DNA of 64,000 bases from Cunninghamia lanceolata. Lineage: Eukaryota > Streptophyta > Pinopsida > Cupressales > Cupressaceae. The notes beneath the pieces are model-generated. The model did no database searches. It saw only the letters and a program-made list of their open reading frames with translations, and had not been told where the DNA came from. How positions within the stretch are numbered: the stretch's first letter is position 1; every line of letters starts with the position of its first letter. The DNA is taken from assembly GCA_027924645.1 (NCBI GenBank), contig BSBN01000829.1:1178001-1242000 (forward strand), in the 5' to 3' direction. Positions 12,023 to 24,110 of the stretch are shown one piece after another. The position numbers were made by a program, and so were the translations under genes.

Positions 12023-13863
12023 ATTTTCTTTGCCTCATTTAGTGATCATGATGATGTTAATTCTTCAATGCCTACACTTTGATATGGACTTAGGGCCTGC
12101 TTCTACCTCCAACCATGGTTTCCATCAGTTTTATCTTCCTTTAAGATGAGTCTTCCTCTCACATGGTCATTTTCAATGTTGGTGATATAAATTGGGTCTT
12201 GTTTGACATATTTATGGTTTTATGATTTGAGGATCACCATACTAAGTTAGAATCTTCTGGTGTGCTTATTGGTCAACTACAATTCATAGTGAATTCATGA
12301 AAGAAAAATTATTGTACTACTTGTTAAATAGAAGTTTTATTTTTATATAGCTATAAAAGAGCATTTTATTGTTCATATATACTAATATAGCTATTCCTTG
12401 TGCAAAACTTGTTAATCATCACTTTGTTTTGCATTTCCCTTTTTCTCATCCTCCTAGCCCAATCACGTACTCCCCATTCCCATGGTAATTTCCTATTCAA
12501 ATTATATTCCTTGCATTTTAGGGGAGCTTCTAGGCATTGGAGGGCTCAATGAAACATTGAACCATAGAGAGATGCATAAATGTGTCTGAATGTGTAGCTA
12601 CTTCCCAAGTCAATGTATTGGTACTTGAAAATATAAAGAGAAAATAATGTAAAATGTCTCTTCAATGGCTGTAAATTGTTCATATCTAGGTTTTCTTAGT
12701 GTTTTTTGCTTTGCTTTATGTTTAGGAAAAATTATATTTTAAATGTCCCCAAACCCAGGGAACATGCTCTATAATCAAGGAATGTCCCAACCCTGCACCA
12801 CCAACATATGGGGTACATACAAGTAAATACCTAATTTAGCAATTTTTGACCTAATGCAAATGCCCATATAATGGTGATTGAGAGAGATCTGCATATAATT
12901 TATCTATACATATATACATACATTTGTATATATGTGTTTATGTGTATACACATATACATATACTTGTGCGTTTGTATGTATATACACATAGACACATATA
13001 TGCATGTAAAAATGTGTAGATTTCTATATATAAAGAGATGAGTGTAACAATGATAGCTCATTGAAAGAATCACTTGAGTATTAAATATTCCAAGTGGTTA
13101 ATCCTAAAATAAAAGATATCTAATAGAGTGTATATATGCATGTACGTAAGTGGATATGAATATGCATAGAATTATCTGTAACGAATACATATTGAAACAT
13201 ATCAACTATCAATATGTAGAGTCTATCTCTACCACATAAGACATCCTTTATATAATGTTGTGTATATCATTGAACAATCAATATGCTAGGTGACCAAGTA
13301 GGAAACTCAATAACATTGCAGAAAAATTCCTTGCTTAGATTATTAGGGATTTAGGAGTTTATATTGCCTCCAATATACATATTCTATTTACAGATTTACA
13401 TTAAATTCTAGACATTTTTCCTTTCATGCTCTCATATTTCTGCATCCTCCAATACATTCAAATATAAACTGATTGAGTCTAAAATAACCTTTATCTATTT
13501 CTAATTTTATTCAGGTAGTACAATTAAAGTTTACCCAATTAGTTTTTCTTGGTGCTCTGTATTTGATCTACTAAATATATTAGATAAGATTTTTGTTTTT
13601 GTCATTTAAATGAAGAAATGTACCTATTTTCCATGTAATTTTAGAACATGATTGTAGGGATTGAAGGATAAGTTTGTAATTTTGAGGTTGCTACTGCTCA
13701 ATCTATCCCTTAAGGACTGTCATGTTTTTCCTCTTGACCAAACATCTCCAAGTGTTATCCCACTATCCTTTGACAAAAAATGCTCATTGCCTTCCTTAAC
13801 ACAGGCTTGTACCTATTAAAGATAACACTATGACTATGTTTTTCTATTCACTGTCTCGTCATG
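12023..13863. other. AT-rich noncoding interval
   Basis: No gene is recognised here. The interval contains a cryptically simple TATATA/CATACA/TGTGTA tract (about 12895-13020) and otherwise AT-rich sequence. Its right end is the insertion site of the Tat-type gypsy element, and by continuity it once joined the sequence starting at 32226. Confidence 0.5.
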
Positions 13864-13868
13864 AATTT
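13864..13868. other. Target-site duplication AATTT (left)
   Basis: The five bases before the left LTR are AATTT and match the five bases after the right LTR (32221-32225). Five base pairs is the usual target duplication of Ty3/gypsy integrase. Confidence 0.8.
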
Positions 13869-14174
13869 TGTTGTCCTCAAAATCAGCTTTGCTCATTTTT
13901 GTAGGACAAGCCCTACGAAACTTCTTTGTTTCGTAGCCTACTCTCTAAGTACACATTTTGAGGCATATCTTCTTGACCTCATGCATAGTCATTTGACCCC
14001 TAAGAATGTCTTGGAATATTTCCCTAGGATGATTCCTTGAAGTTCGTGAAATTTGACTAGCTACGGGCTTGTCAAAATATCATTTTTGAACTTTTAAAGG
14101 TGTTAGAAAGTTTTCAGTAGTTTACATGCAAAGTCAGCCAAAACCCCCAACAATGCATGTGACTTATTTTCTTA

Positions 14175-15297
14175 TATGTTTTAGCGGTCAATATTACCAA
14201 TCATGCACATTTAGTTATTTTAACATGTAAGGGCAGTGAAAATTGCCAGCCATACATGTTGTGTGAATGACATGTAATGGCGGTAAAAGACCCCACCTTT
14301 GCACTTTTTGGTGACTTCAAGTCTAACTCGTGTGCAATTAATGCATGACGATTTCGACTTTCAAAACCTTTTTATGTTTTAATTATTTTAGGAACTTCAT
14401 TTTTAATTGCCAAGTCATTCTATTTTTCTTCTAAGCCCTCATTTACTTGTGGATTTTCCCTCAAAGTGTGATTTTTCTTGTGCAAAAGATTGAATCTCAC
14501 CTAGGGTTTGCGTTGTCATCATTGTCTTTCTCCAGGTAAGGGTTTTTATTGATGTATATTTCTTTATCTTCCTTCTAATTGTGGGTGTTAAGGTTTGAAC
14601 ATTTTTATTCCCAATTTATCTCTTGATTTCAAAGAAACTAAGAATCATTTGTTCTGCAATGAATTAATGTGTTTTAAAGACTAGGGCTTTCTATTTTTGA
14701 GTTGTTCATTCATGTGTTTTGAGTAATAGTTTGTTATTTTCTTTGGTTAATGTGACATGGGGATTTTTGCCTTTTTGTAAAACCTTAGTGTAGTCATTTT
14801 TTCTTCCTGAAAAATCTGTCATTTGCAGGATTGGTTTGTCCTACTGACCGCACACAACTTGTTTATTCCCTTAAGTGTATGAGTAGTCATTTTGGCCGCC
14901 CATACCTTTGTTTTCTCTTTGTGCTACCTTAAGTGTAAGGGTGGCAAAAATTGCCGCCCCTATATACAAAGCCTTGAGTCTATACCATATGTAAGAGTCG
15001 TAAAAACGACCACTCAAACTCTTTTGACTTTCACTATAAGACCCTCATGCATGAGCAATCATTTTGACCACTCATGCAATTTAAGACCTTCATATCTATT
15101 CACGTGTAAGGGTGGTCAAAATGACTACTCATACATGAAAAATTCACTAGTCCTATCAATATGTAAAAACAGTCACTTTGACCATCATTTCACTTCTTTG
15201 CAAAACCAACCTACATACATGGAGAGGCAGCTATTTTGGCCACCCTTACACCAAAGTTGAATTTCTCACATGTAGGAGTGGTGATTTTGACTTCCAT
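14175..15297 (+). repeat. Array of ~11 imperfect 30-bp inverted repeats in U3 (copy A)
   Basis: Units occur near 14180, 14226, 14270, 14876, 14930, 14990, 15048, 15101, 15160, 15215 and 15268. A typical unit is an arm GTAAGGGTGGTC, a 4-5-bp AAAAT-like spacer and an arm GACTACTCATAC; the arms are imperfect complements (about 9 of 12). Many units are bounded by CATG. The GGTCA/TGACC core includes TTGACC, the W-box recognised by WRKY transcription factors, although palindromic pairing is not required for that. The array ends about 230 bp upstream of the U3 reading frame. Confidence 0.65.
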
Positions 15298-15528
15298 TGC
15301 ATGATTTCTTGCTAAAATTTCCTAACACTAGAAATTCTTGAAAATGAAGCCTTTGACCTACTTTCGCTTGATTTTTCAACTTGCTCAATCTCTAGCCATC
15401 TTAAGCGCATCCCTATAAACATGATCATCATTACGTAGTTTCCTTATAATACCAAATTTTCCCCCAACTGTGAGATCATGAACTTTTGTAATTTCTTCAA
15501 GTAGCTACTGTGATCAACATCACATCCA

Positions 15529-18500
15529 GTGAATTCTTCAAAGCCAATGTCCGAGTCGTCTCCATCGAAGGCTAAACAATGAAGTATAAGTATCAAGGGG
15601 TTTTCCCTGTTACTTTAGTACAGTTAAATGTTGATGAAGTCAGAGACATAGAAACAAGCGATGTTGATATGGTGGAGTTTGTGGAAAGAACCAAGCAATC
15701 AAACCCTCCACGGTACATGCAAAAGATCATTGATAGTAAAATACACTTGGTGGCCTCTTTCCCAGTTGCAGCTCACAATCCATAGTTTGTTCTTCAAGTT
15801 GCCAATCATTATGATAGACACTAGAACTGTGATGGATGCTAATGGAAACATTATCATGAGGCTAGATGTAGAATTCTTAGATAAGGTATTTATGTGCCCA
15901 CCTATTGAGAATGTTGGAGAAATTGACTTTGCCAAAGGTTAACAAGATTTTGACAGTGATGTTGAATCTACCAAGAGGCATATTAATAACAAGTGGTTGA
16001 AAACTCCTCGCACTAATCTGTCCAAATGGCCTAGAGGACTACTAAGGAGTGACTTTATGGGAGAAGTTAGTGATTTGATTACTTGGTTGAGAAGAGTTAG
16101 AGGTCTTCCTTCTACATTCCATGAGTGGATGTATTTGTACATTAGATTCATTCTTAAGGGGCAATAGAAGATATTTTAGGGAGAACAAATTAGCAATGCT
16201 TTGCATGATCAGCTGCTTAAGGTCAATACTACTTTCATGTTTTATATGACCTCATATCTAGTGTATGATGCTACATCAATGAGGATGTTTCTAGGTTTAA
16301 CTCAAGATGGAGATCAGAGAGTTGTGCCAGATTTTTCAATACTATCCTCAAATAAACCTCAAAGGATCCATTCACCATTTTAAGAGGGTGAATGATGCTT
16401 TATTTTCAGTCTTCATGTGCTTGTGGAATAGTGAATTGGAGCAGAAGAGGGTGTCTGATGAGGCATGGGAGGTTATGAATTCTTTTGGTTGTTTATTATT
16501 GTAATTCCCTACTTTTACATATCTAAGAGTTGGATATTACCCAAGTTATCCATAAATGTTACCTCGGTATCTGAGTGACAAGATGGTTCTGATGGAGTTG
16601 TACAAACAATTGATTATGGTTCATAATAAGCAGATGGAATTGAAAAAGTCTGGAATTAAGTTTCCGGTGGAAATTAGGAGATATTCAATTTAATTTGCTA
16701 CCAAAGCTAAAGTAATTGAAACTGAAATTCAGCTTGTGACTATGAAGCAATTCAAAAAGAGGAGTGATTTTGATTTCCGCAGGGTATAGGACAAAATCAA
16801 AAGAAAATTAGTGTTCCATATTCCTATGGTAGAGGATGTTTGGGCCAACTTGAGAACCCAAAATGAGATATGCAAGTTGGATTACTATAGACTGCATCTG
16901 CGTCAAATAGAAGAACTTAGGTTGGCAGATATTCTTGATGGCATGGAGGATGAGGGTGATGTTTTAGATCCTACATACAATACTAAAAATATTGAAGCCT
17001 CACCCTTATCAGAAATCAAATGGTCAGTAAAAGAGGAAACTTCCCTTAGAAAAAGATTTTAGCCCATATTGGCCAACACCAATATATGGTTGTAGAGTAA
17101 AGGAATCAGTTTGAAGGAATTTCTTACTAGGCCTGAAATTGAGGTTTAGGAACAAACAGGGAAGAAGATTAAGAACATAACTAAGAACAAAAGTGATGCT
17201 CCTTCTTTGTCTGAGGTATCAAAGCCATAGATTAAGTTTATTTCTAAAGGAGGGAAATCAAAAGAGGTTGTAAAAGGTTCAAACACTGAGGATCTAGGTT
17301 CAGAAAAGATGAATGTTGACATTGTGGAGTCTGAGAATGTGGAAGTAGTGCAACAATATGTAGAAGAGCCCCATACAGAGGATGTAGAGATGGGTGAGAA
17401 ATCAGCTGATGAAAGAGATGAGGGACATGAAATAGAGATAGATGTAGAATAGGAACAACTTGATGGTTTACCCAAGTCCTCTCAAGGAGATGTTTCCCAT
17501 AAACCACAAGTTTCTACTACCTTGCCACATATTTCTATTTCTGATCATATACTAGTTGTTTCAAATATTCCTATTTCTCCTATTATTGTTGTGTCTACTG
17601 ATTATACTCCTACTTTTGTAAAGACTAATTTTGGGACTATTTTTTATTCTCCTGGTTCAATACCCAGTTTTTCTTCGCCTTCATTTGACATTGGAGAACA
17701 AACTGTGTTAGATCAATTTCTAAATACTCTTGAGAAGAATGTTGGTGCTATAGGTACAATTTCTACTACCACTTCTCCAATTATTACCATCACAGGTGTT
17801 AGTATGGATCCTATTGAGAAGACAATTGATCCACCCCCAAGTGTAAATGTTTCCATGCTCCCTCCTTGGTTGTCAACATATACTCCGAAGAGAAAGAAGC
17901 AAGCCATTTTGTCTGATGATATTGATTTGGAGAAGCTATTGCCAGCCAAGCCAAAAGCACAAAAGAAAAAGCCAAAGATTGTTTCTAGGCTTGTGGATGA
18001 TAAAGGAGTTAGATATGAAGAGATTGCAAGACCTCCTAAATATACAACAGATAGCTTCAATATAAATGATTACACTATTTCCAGAGTTGAGTTGGTAAAG
18101 CTTACCCGTGAGGGTATTAAATCAAATTTTCAGGTAACAACCAGTTCTTTACTTAATGAGTATGATGAATAAAAGAAAGAGAAAGAATGATACAAAGCTA
18201 AGGATGAATATCTTGCAGTGGTTCTTCAAAAGATAACAATGTCCTCAGAAATTCTTGATCCTATGGCGGTTTCTATTGAAGATCCTCTGATTCAGAAGGT
18301 TGAAAAAGTTCATGTTAGAGGAAGGGCTATTGGTGAATTTCTGGATAGAATGCTCATGCAGGGAAAAATTCTTTTGAAGACTATAGTGGAATGAAAAGAG
18401 AAAATGGGAAAAGCAAGAGCTGAGCTTGATGAGCTTGTTGATTCATTATCCTAGGTTTTTCAAGATCTAGGGGAGACTCTAGAAGAGTGGATTGAAATGG

Positions 18501-19012
18501 AGAAGATAAAGATAAAGATAAAGAATTTGATAGCAATTGATATTGTATCAAATTGAGAGTCTTATATTAAGACTAAAGAATCTTTGATCCATCGCATCAA
18601 TGTGTTAAAGGGTGTACTTGAAGATTTGCAAAGTGCATGGGAACTCAGTGAGGATGATGATGTAACACTTTTGCATAGAGTTGAAGAATTTCCATGTACC
18701 TTGATAGGAGAAAGTCACGAGTTTCTTTCTGCAAAGGAAATGATTGATGCATTTGAAAAGATGATTCAAATGGATTTTTAGAATGAAGTGTTTTCAGTCA
18801 CCTCATTGGACAAGCTTCGTGATTATCAGTCAACTCTTGATAACTTGAAAGACAATATTGGGAAGCATGAGAAGGCAATCAAAGCAGTGAAAGATGTGAT
18901 TATCAAGGCTCGTGTGATTTTAGAAAATACAGTTGGACTAGATGTTTATGAAATGGAAGTAGTGAAGAGTATCTACCAGAATTTCCTAAAGAAGAATGAT
19001 GGTGGTAGTTGA
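15529..19012 (+). pseudogene. LTR(U3)-embedded reading frame, copy A (decayed)
   Basis: This is collinear with the better preserved copy at 27842-31291. The start codon position reads GTG here (15529) but ATG in copy B, and one base is missing within the first 60 bp, causing a frameshift. From 16811 to the terminal TGA at 19010-19012 a single frame can be followed, broken by about a dozen stops. Copy A retains a 35-bp segment after 16835 that copy B has lost, so it preserves the joint between the N-terminal and middle parts. The middle part is acidic and Ser/Pro-rich (about 17150-17900), then Lys-rich (17880-17975). The C-terminal part (18230-19000) is a predicted coiled coil. No retroelement enzyme motif is present. 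Function unknown. Confidence 0.7.
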
Positions 19013-19210
19013 AATTCTTTCTTCCTGCCTTAGGCTTATTTTTCTTAGTTTTGTATATGTAATTTGCAATTAGTTCTGGACATATCCACATGTATTTTTC
19101 CAAAATGTAATTACATGTGGAACAAAGGAAGTCCTAAGTCAAAAAGGACTCTTTTGTTGAATAAGTCAAAGTAGTTAGACTTTTTCCTAGATTAGCTCAA
19201 GGACTCTCAC

Positions 19211-19219
19211 TATAAATAA
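19211..19219 (+). promoter_or_regulatory. TATA box of LTR copy A
   Basis: TATAAATAA lies about 200 bp after the end of the U3 reading frame and is conserved at the same place in copy B. Transcription would start about 30 bp downstream, making the rest of the LTR R/U5. Confidence 0.6.
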
Positions 19220-19948
19220 AGAGATCCTCTATTGTAATTTTTATCTTTTGTCTATTGCAAGTAAACTCTACCGAATTGAAGAGCATATTGAGACTTTGAG
19301 CTTTATTGTGTTTATCAATTTTTCAAGCAACTATTAATGTAAGAAGGCATTTTGAGTATCAAACTTTATGTTGAATCAAATTGTATTGTGATATTGATGT
19401 TCTTATGTCATTATTATTACATTATATTGGATAGTTATTTGAACTATGGAGATGTTATTAATCGATTGAGAGAGTGTTTTGATTTTGATTCTAGTAGTCT
19501 TTGTGCTATTATATCATTAAAGGAGATTGTGTTAAGTTAGTGAAGGAGATATAAATTGGAGACTTTGTGATGTCAATTGTTGTCTTCAACGTGGTTATAT
19601 TTCATAGTTGATAAAGGTGAAGACTTTGCACTTCATTTTGTTTCCAATTAGTTTATTGTTATTCAAGTGGAAGGAGTTACATAAAACTTTGGGTTTTCGT
19701 GAGCTTCATGGTAATTTATATTTCTTTTGTGAAAGTTATTATTGTGGAGAAAGAGCACATATTCTTAAAAAAGATAATATTGTGATATGAAATCATCATC
19801 TACATAACTGAGTATAAGAATAGTTTGCTTTGTGATAAAGGGAACCTCCCCTTGCTGAGAGGAGAGACGTTGTCTCATCATAGCTGTGGCTGATATAACC
19901 ATTTTGTCATTAGCAAGTTAACAAAAAAATATTCACCCAACAATTTTT

Positions 19949-19972
19949 TAGTGACTCTACCAGCGATTGAAC
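19949..19972 (+). other. Primer-binding site, tRNA-Arg type
   Basis: Six bases after the LTR end, TAGTGACTCTACCAGCGATT followed by GAAC resembles the complement of a tRNA 3' end through the acceptor stem, T-stem and T-loop. It matches the Tat/Ogre-type site TGGCGACTCCGCTGGGGAT with several substitutions, including TGG to TAG at the first triplet. The GATTGAA end corresponds to a canonical T-loop complement. Confidence 0.6.
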
Positions 19973-20109
19973 ATGTAACTTAGAGCCTCACACTTTGAGT
20001 TGAAGCATTCTGGCCTCATTGCTTGAAAAAAGTTTGTTCAAGTTCTTATCTTTGTTAAGTATATTACATTTTAGCAGACTCAAGGTATACAAGAAGTAAG
20101 AGAGATCAA

Positions 20110-21420
20110 GGTATTATTGATCATGTGTTTGAGTTAAAGCAGCAAAATAATTTTGGTCTTTTGCCTCCAATACCACGACTTCAACATACAAGGAGTTTCC
20201 CTCCTACCAATGTCAGGTCTCCTATACCAGGTGAAGCTCCCAGTGCAAATACTAATAGAGTATTATCTACATAGATTCCTCAAAGGTTTGTTATCCCACC
20301 TTTCAACCAGCGTACAATGGCATCTCAAGGCCCTTGGGGTAATTCATTTGGACCCATAAATTTGACACTACCGTTGCATGAACTACCCCATAGTTCAAGA
20401 AAGAGTTTTCCAAAATTCTATGGTGATGGGAAAGTTCATCCTAATGAACACATTGCGGCTTTTTGCATAGTGTGTGGTGTGCTAGGGGTAGAGTACAAGG
20501 ATGTATCTATGAGACTTTTTATGGAGACACTTCAAGGCATTGCTGCAGATTGGTTCTACCATCTTCTAGACCAAACTATTACTGGGTGGGATACTCTTAA
20601 AACTAAGTTTGAGGCAAGGTTCAAACCTACCAAAGATGCACATGCACTGTTAGCTCAGTTAACTCAGATGAGAAAAGAACTATAAGAACCCATGCAGGAA
20701 TTTATTGCTAAGTTCAACAAGTTGACTAACATGATTCCTACCAATGCTTAGCCTACGACTGAGAATAAAAAGTGTTACTTTATAAATACTCAGCTGTCGG
20801 AGGTGAGTTTTCTTTGCGGCAGGCAAATCCAGCAGATTTGACATCTCAGAATCTTGTAATAGAAATTGAAGATGATCTCATTCTTGCAGGTAAGATAAGA
20901 AAAGACACTAACAGAAATAGAGGGCAACCCTCTAATGAAGTACCTTCTACCAGCACCACGGATCCCATGGTGCAAAAATTAGCTAACGAATTGTTAGCTT
21001 TGAAGAAATAGATGTCTCAAGTTGTATCCATTCCTTCCTATAGGGATATACCAAGAGGGACATTTCCTAATGCTCAATATCAGGGCAATACTACTAAAAA
21101 CCAAGGCTAGAATAGGCTTCCACCAACACAAGGGAGTCTTGCCATAGAAGCACCATTGGTCAACTCAGTAGTTGGCTACTATGAAGCTGAGCATGAAAAT
21201 TTTCCACAACCTGACTTGGATCAGGAAAATAGTGCCAATCTCTTTATGGAAGGAGAAGAAGAATTAGCTGGCAACTCAAACATTGGGTTCCTAAATTATT
21301 AGGATAAGGCAAAAAGAGGAGAAGATGCATATAGTGGAGCATATTCCATTTTCACCAGATCTCAAAATCAGTCAACCCAGCAAGTGACTGATTAAGGTAA
21401 ATCAAAAGAGGATCCTTAAC
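20110..21420 (+). pseudogene. Gag of the Tat-type gypsy
   Basis: The best-preserved part is 20317-20685, starting MASQGPWGNSFGP and containing FPKFYGDGKVHPNEHIAAF and WFYHLLDQTITGWDTLKTKF, the Retrotrans_gag fold (capsid-like). The same frame can be read upstream to about 20110 past one TAG. After 20685 the frame continues to about 20760 with two more stops, then shifts. The distal part (20900-21420) is Gln/Asn-rich with a putative linker. I see no zinc knuckle. Gag forms the particle in which the RNA is reverse transcribed; this copy is broken. Confidence 0.75.
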
Positions 21421-21584
21421 CTATAATTTCTATTGCTAAGTGATGAACTCCTTTACCTTTTCAATCAAGGGATCTAGTTGGTCAAAAACAAGTAAGTTCC
21501 TCTAATACTCCTACGTCTTCTGCTACCATTCCTCAGACTAGTACTTCCACAACGAGACCTCATAATGAAAGTGTTCCTGCTTCT

Positions 21585-22190
21585 ATGTCCAATTCATTTC
21601 AGCTTTTTGATATAATTGACCATGCTAGGAAAACCAAAATTCAAATGTCTGAGGTGGAATATTTGCAAGCTAACCCCGACCAATTTGAAAGGTTAGCTAA
21701 ACTTGTTAAAAATAAGACTGCCTCTGTAGGGAAAGGTAATTCCAAGACTATTCTTGACCCCTCAAAGACTAGGTCTACTCAGCATAACCTAGTTACCACT
21801 CCTCTTACCTCTACAGGGAAAATTGAACCTTTCTATGTTTCTTTGTTAGTTAATGGTCACAAACTTAGTAGTTGTGTCATAGATTCGAGAGCTCTTGATA
21901 ATGTTATGCTTGCTAATGTAGCAGATGCTCTAGGATTGACTCTAACAAAGACCTTTGGAAGGTGCTTCTCCATGGAAAATAAATAGGTGCCTTTGTTAGG
22001 CCAAATTAAGGATGCGCAGTTCGCATTCGCTACTTTTTCAGAGAAAAGAATAAAGATGATTGTCCTAGTTATTGATCTCCCGGCTTCATATTGTATTTTA
22101 CTGGGATGAAACTTCTATAAAGATGTAGGAGGAGAAGTTAATATGGATTTATCTGAGGCAAGGATACCCGTCAAGGATGTCATGTAGAAA
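21585..22190 (+). pseudogene. Aspartic protease region of the Tat-type gypsy
   Basis: An open segment (21585-21986) leads into the protease. Its catalytic loop reads VIDSRALDNVM where gypsy proteases usually have DSGA, so the conserved glycine is replaced by arginine (near 21887). After a TAG at 21984-21986 the frame continues with LGQIKDAQF and a broken flap/C-terminal segment ending near 22190. The enzyme would cut the Gag-Pol precursor; with the altered loop and stops it cannot be functional here. Confidence 0.65.
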
Positions 22191-22285
22191 TTGCGTCTTG
22201 AAAGGGAAACAAAATATATTATCACTCAATTTGAAGACCTGAAAGCTCAATTTTTTTTTAATCTTCAAGTTTAGGTAACTATTTC

Positions 22286-22830
22286 TTGACTATAGAATAT
22301 CCCTCTAGTTTGTCAAATGATAGTTCATCAGATGATTGTTCTGATGAAAGTTTGGTGATGGAAGATTCTTCTTCTTCGGGTGAAGAGTCTGCTGATCACA
22401 GAGATGCCAAACCAGAAAGTTCAAATGGTATTTGGACTTTGGAATTTGACGGTAGCTGTTCTTCCACAGGATTCAAGCCTAGAGTAGTCCTAATATCTCC
22501 TCAAGGTGATATTTTCCCTTTTTGATATAAGCTACAGTTTGACAACACCAACAATACTACTGAGTATGAATCTTTGCTACTCGGAATGGAGGTTGATTGT
22601 ACAAATGGAATCAGAAATCTTCATGTACAAGGAAATACAGAGCTGATTGTTTGTTAGGTAAGAAATTTGTATTAGACAAAAAATGAAAGGTTGAAGCATT
22701 ATCAAAATCAGGTATGGGATTGCATTGATAAATTTGATACATTTGATATTTCTGCTATTCCTAGAGAATATAATGATAGAGCTAACTCTTTGTTTGTATC
22801 AGCTACCCTTATGGTCCCACATTAGGATTT
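22286..22830 (+). pseudogene. Additional (archaeal-type) RNase H domain, upstream of reverse transcriptase
   Basis: After an acidic Ser-rich linker (22286-22420) the frame reads WTLEFDGSCSSTG, then NNTTEYESLLLGMEV, LHVQGNTELIV and REYNDRANSLFVSA. These are the D, E, D and D/N blocks of an RNase H fold, in the form known as aRNH, which the Tat lineage carries besides its own RNase H. The third acidic position is N instead of D, and there are stops at 22523 and two or three beyond, mostly TAG in place of Gln or Arg codons. Published Tat elements, as I remember them, usually have this domain after the reverse transcriptase; here it precedes it by about 450 bp. Confidence 0.75.
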
Positions 22831-23270
22831 TAAGGGTGATAAGTATACTATTGAGTTGGTCTTCCAGCTAAGTGTACTTGATAATGCTGACCATTGGGAA
22901 GTTTTTAATGGTGATAATCAGATTATAGCTTTTCTAGAGAAAACAAATAGTTTTGATGAACTTTACTTTGAGGGGAGTGATTCTCCACCTTGGGAATATG
23001 TTTCTGAAGTAAACTCAGAGACTGGCGAAGAGTTTTTCCAATTGAAAGGAAATAAAATTCTGAAAGGTTTAGTTTCCCTTGAAAAGTTATTTGATAAATA
23101 TGATCATTATATCAAGAAAAAGTAGCAACTTGAATCAAGTTTGTCAATGGAATTTGAACAAGTGAACATGAATATAGAAGCAGATCCTAAGATGGTCAAT
23201 ATTAGGACATGTTGCACTGATGATGAAAAGTTCAAGTTCACAATGCTTCTACCCCACTACATTGATGTGT
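22831..23270 (+). pseudogene. Linker between aRNH and reverse transcriptase
   Basis: An open segment at 22856-23125 contains VLDNADHWEVFNGDNQIIAFLE and an acidic YFEGSDSPPWEYVSE region. It is in the pol polyprotein between two enzyme domains. No enzymatic motif is seen. It probably acts as a tether or structural part of Pol. Confidence 0.5.
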
Positions 23271-24110
23271 TGGCATATTCATATGATGACCTGAAGTCCA
23301 TCAGACCAGAGGAGATCTAGCATGAGATTCCACTCAAGGTGAGAGCATTACCTCATAAACAAAAGTAGAGTTAGTATAATCCTAAAATATTAGGTACCAT
23401 TCTTGCCAAAATCCAAAAGATGTTGAATGATAGGATAATTTTTCCTATTCATCATTCAACTTGGATTGCAAATATTGTTCCTATAAGGAAGAAAAATAGA
23501 GAAATCCGTATCTGTGTAGATTTCAGGAATCTAAATCAATCTTCCTTGAAAGATAACTACCCTTTGCCTATAATGGATCAAGTGTTACAAACAGTAGCTA
23601 GTTCAGAGATGCTATCTATGTTGGATGGTTTTTTAGGCTACAATCAGGTAGAGGTCAGTGAAGTGTATCAGTCCAAAACTGCTTTCACAACTCCATGGGG
23701 CACTTTTGCATATCATAGGATGCCATTTGGGTTGATGAATGCTGGCGCTACTTTCTAGAGAGTAATGGACATAGCATTCAGAGATGAAATGGGTAAGTTC
23801 ATTATGTCATACCTTGATGATTTGACTATTTTTTCCAAGAAACGTTAAGATAATGCTTACCACTTGTGGCAAGTTTTGGAACGATGTCATCAGAGTGGTA
23901 TTTCTCTTAACCCAAAGAAGTTAGTTTTTGGGTTTACAGAGGGTAAACTTCTTGGTCACATTATGTCTAGAGAAGGTACTAAGATTAACTCCAAAAGAGT
24001 CAAATCCATCCAAGGTCTTACCTTGCCTACAAGTAAGACGGTTGTTCATTCTTTCTTTGGGAAAGTAAATTTCCTATGAAGGTTCATTATAGAGTTCGTA
24101 GAGAAGACTC
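23271..24110 (+). pseudogene. Reverse transcriptase of the Tat-type gypsy
   Basis: The domain begins with the YSYDDLKS pre-RT segment and continues with ICVDFRNLNQSSLKDNYPLP, SMLDGFLGYNQV, AFTTPWGTFAYHRMPFGL and a catalytic YLDD at 23810-23821 that is intact. GISLNPKKLVFGFTEGKLLG marks the thumb. Stops interrupt it at 23756-23758 (TAG where Gln is conserved), near 23847 (TAA for Gln) and near 24077 (TGA for Arg). Order, motifs and length fit Ty3/gypsy. It copies element RNA into DNA; this copy is inactive. Confidence 0.9.

Larger units (their letters stand above)
13869..19942 (+). repeat. 5' LTR of the Tat-type gypsy (copy A)
   Basis: This is a 6,074-bp TG...CA LTR. Its layout is: about 0.3 kb of conserved start; an inverted-repeat array (14175-15297); the decayed reading frame (15529-19012); a TATA box (19211-19219); then about 0.7 kb of R/U5. 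Putting the TATA box at 19211 makes U3 about 5.3 kb, so the reading frame is a U3 gene. By eye, a 160-bp stretch (about 15895-16055) differs from copy B at roughly 13 sites, and the first 95 bp at a similar number, so the insertion is old. Confidence 0.88.

Noticed and set aside
14892..15260. Plus-strand open frame of 122 codons, with a 118-codon counterpart at 27197-27553
   Set aside because: It lies across the hairpin array; both copies are open because the LTRs are duplicates, and the translation merely reflects repeated motif sequence.
14175..15297. Regularly spaced palindromic repeats as a CRISPR-like array
   Set aside because: Units are divergent, spacing is irregular, the context is a plant LTR and no cas-like gene exists.
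17146..18060. Antisense frames of 109-116 codons inside the U3 gene, present in both LTRs
   Set aside because: They are shadows of the Ser/Pro- and Glu-rich sense frame, conserved only because the LTRs are copies of each other.
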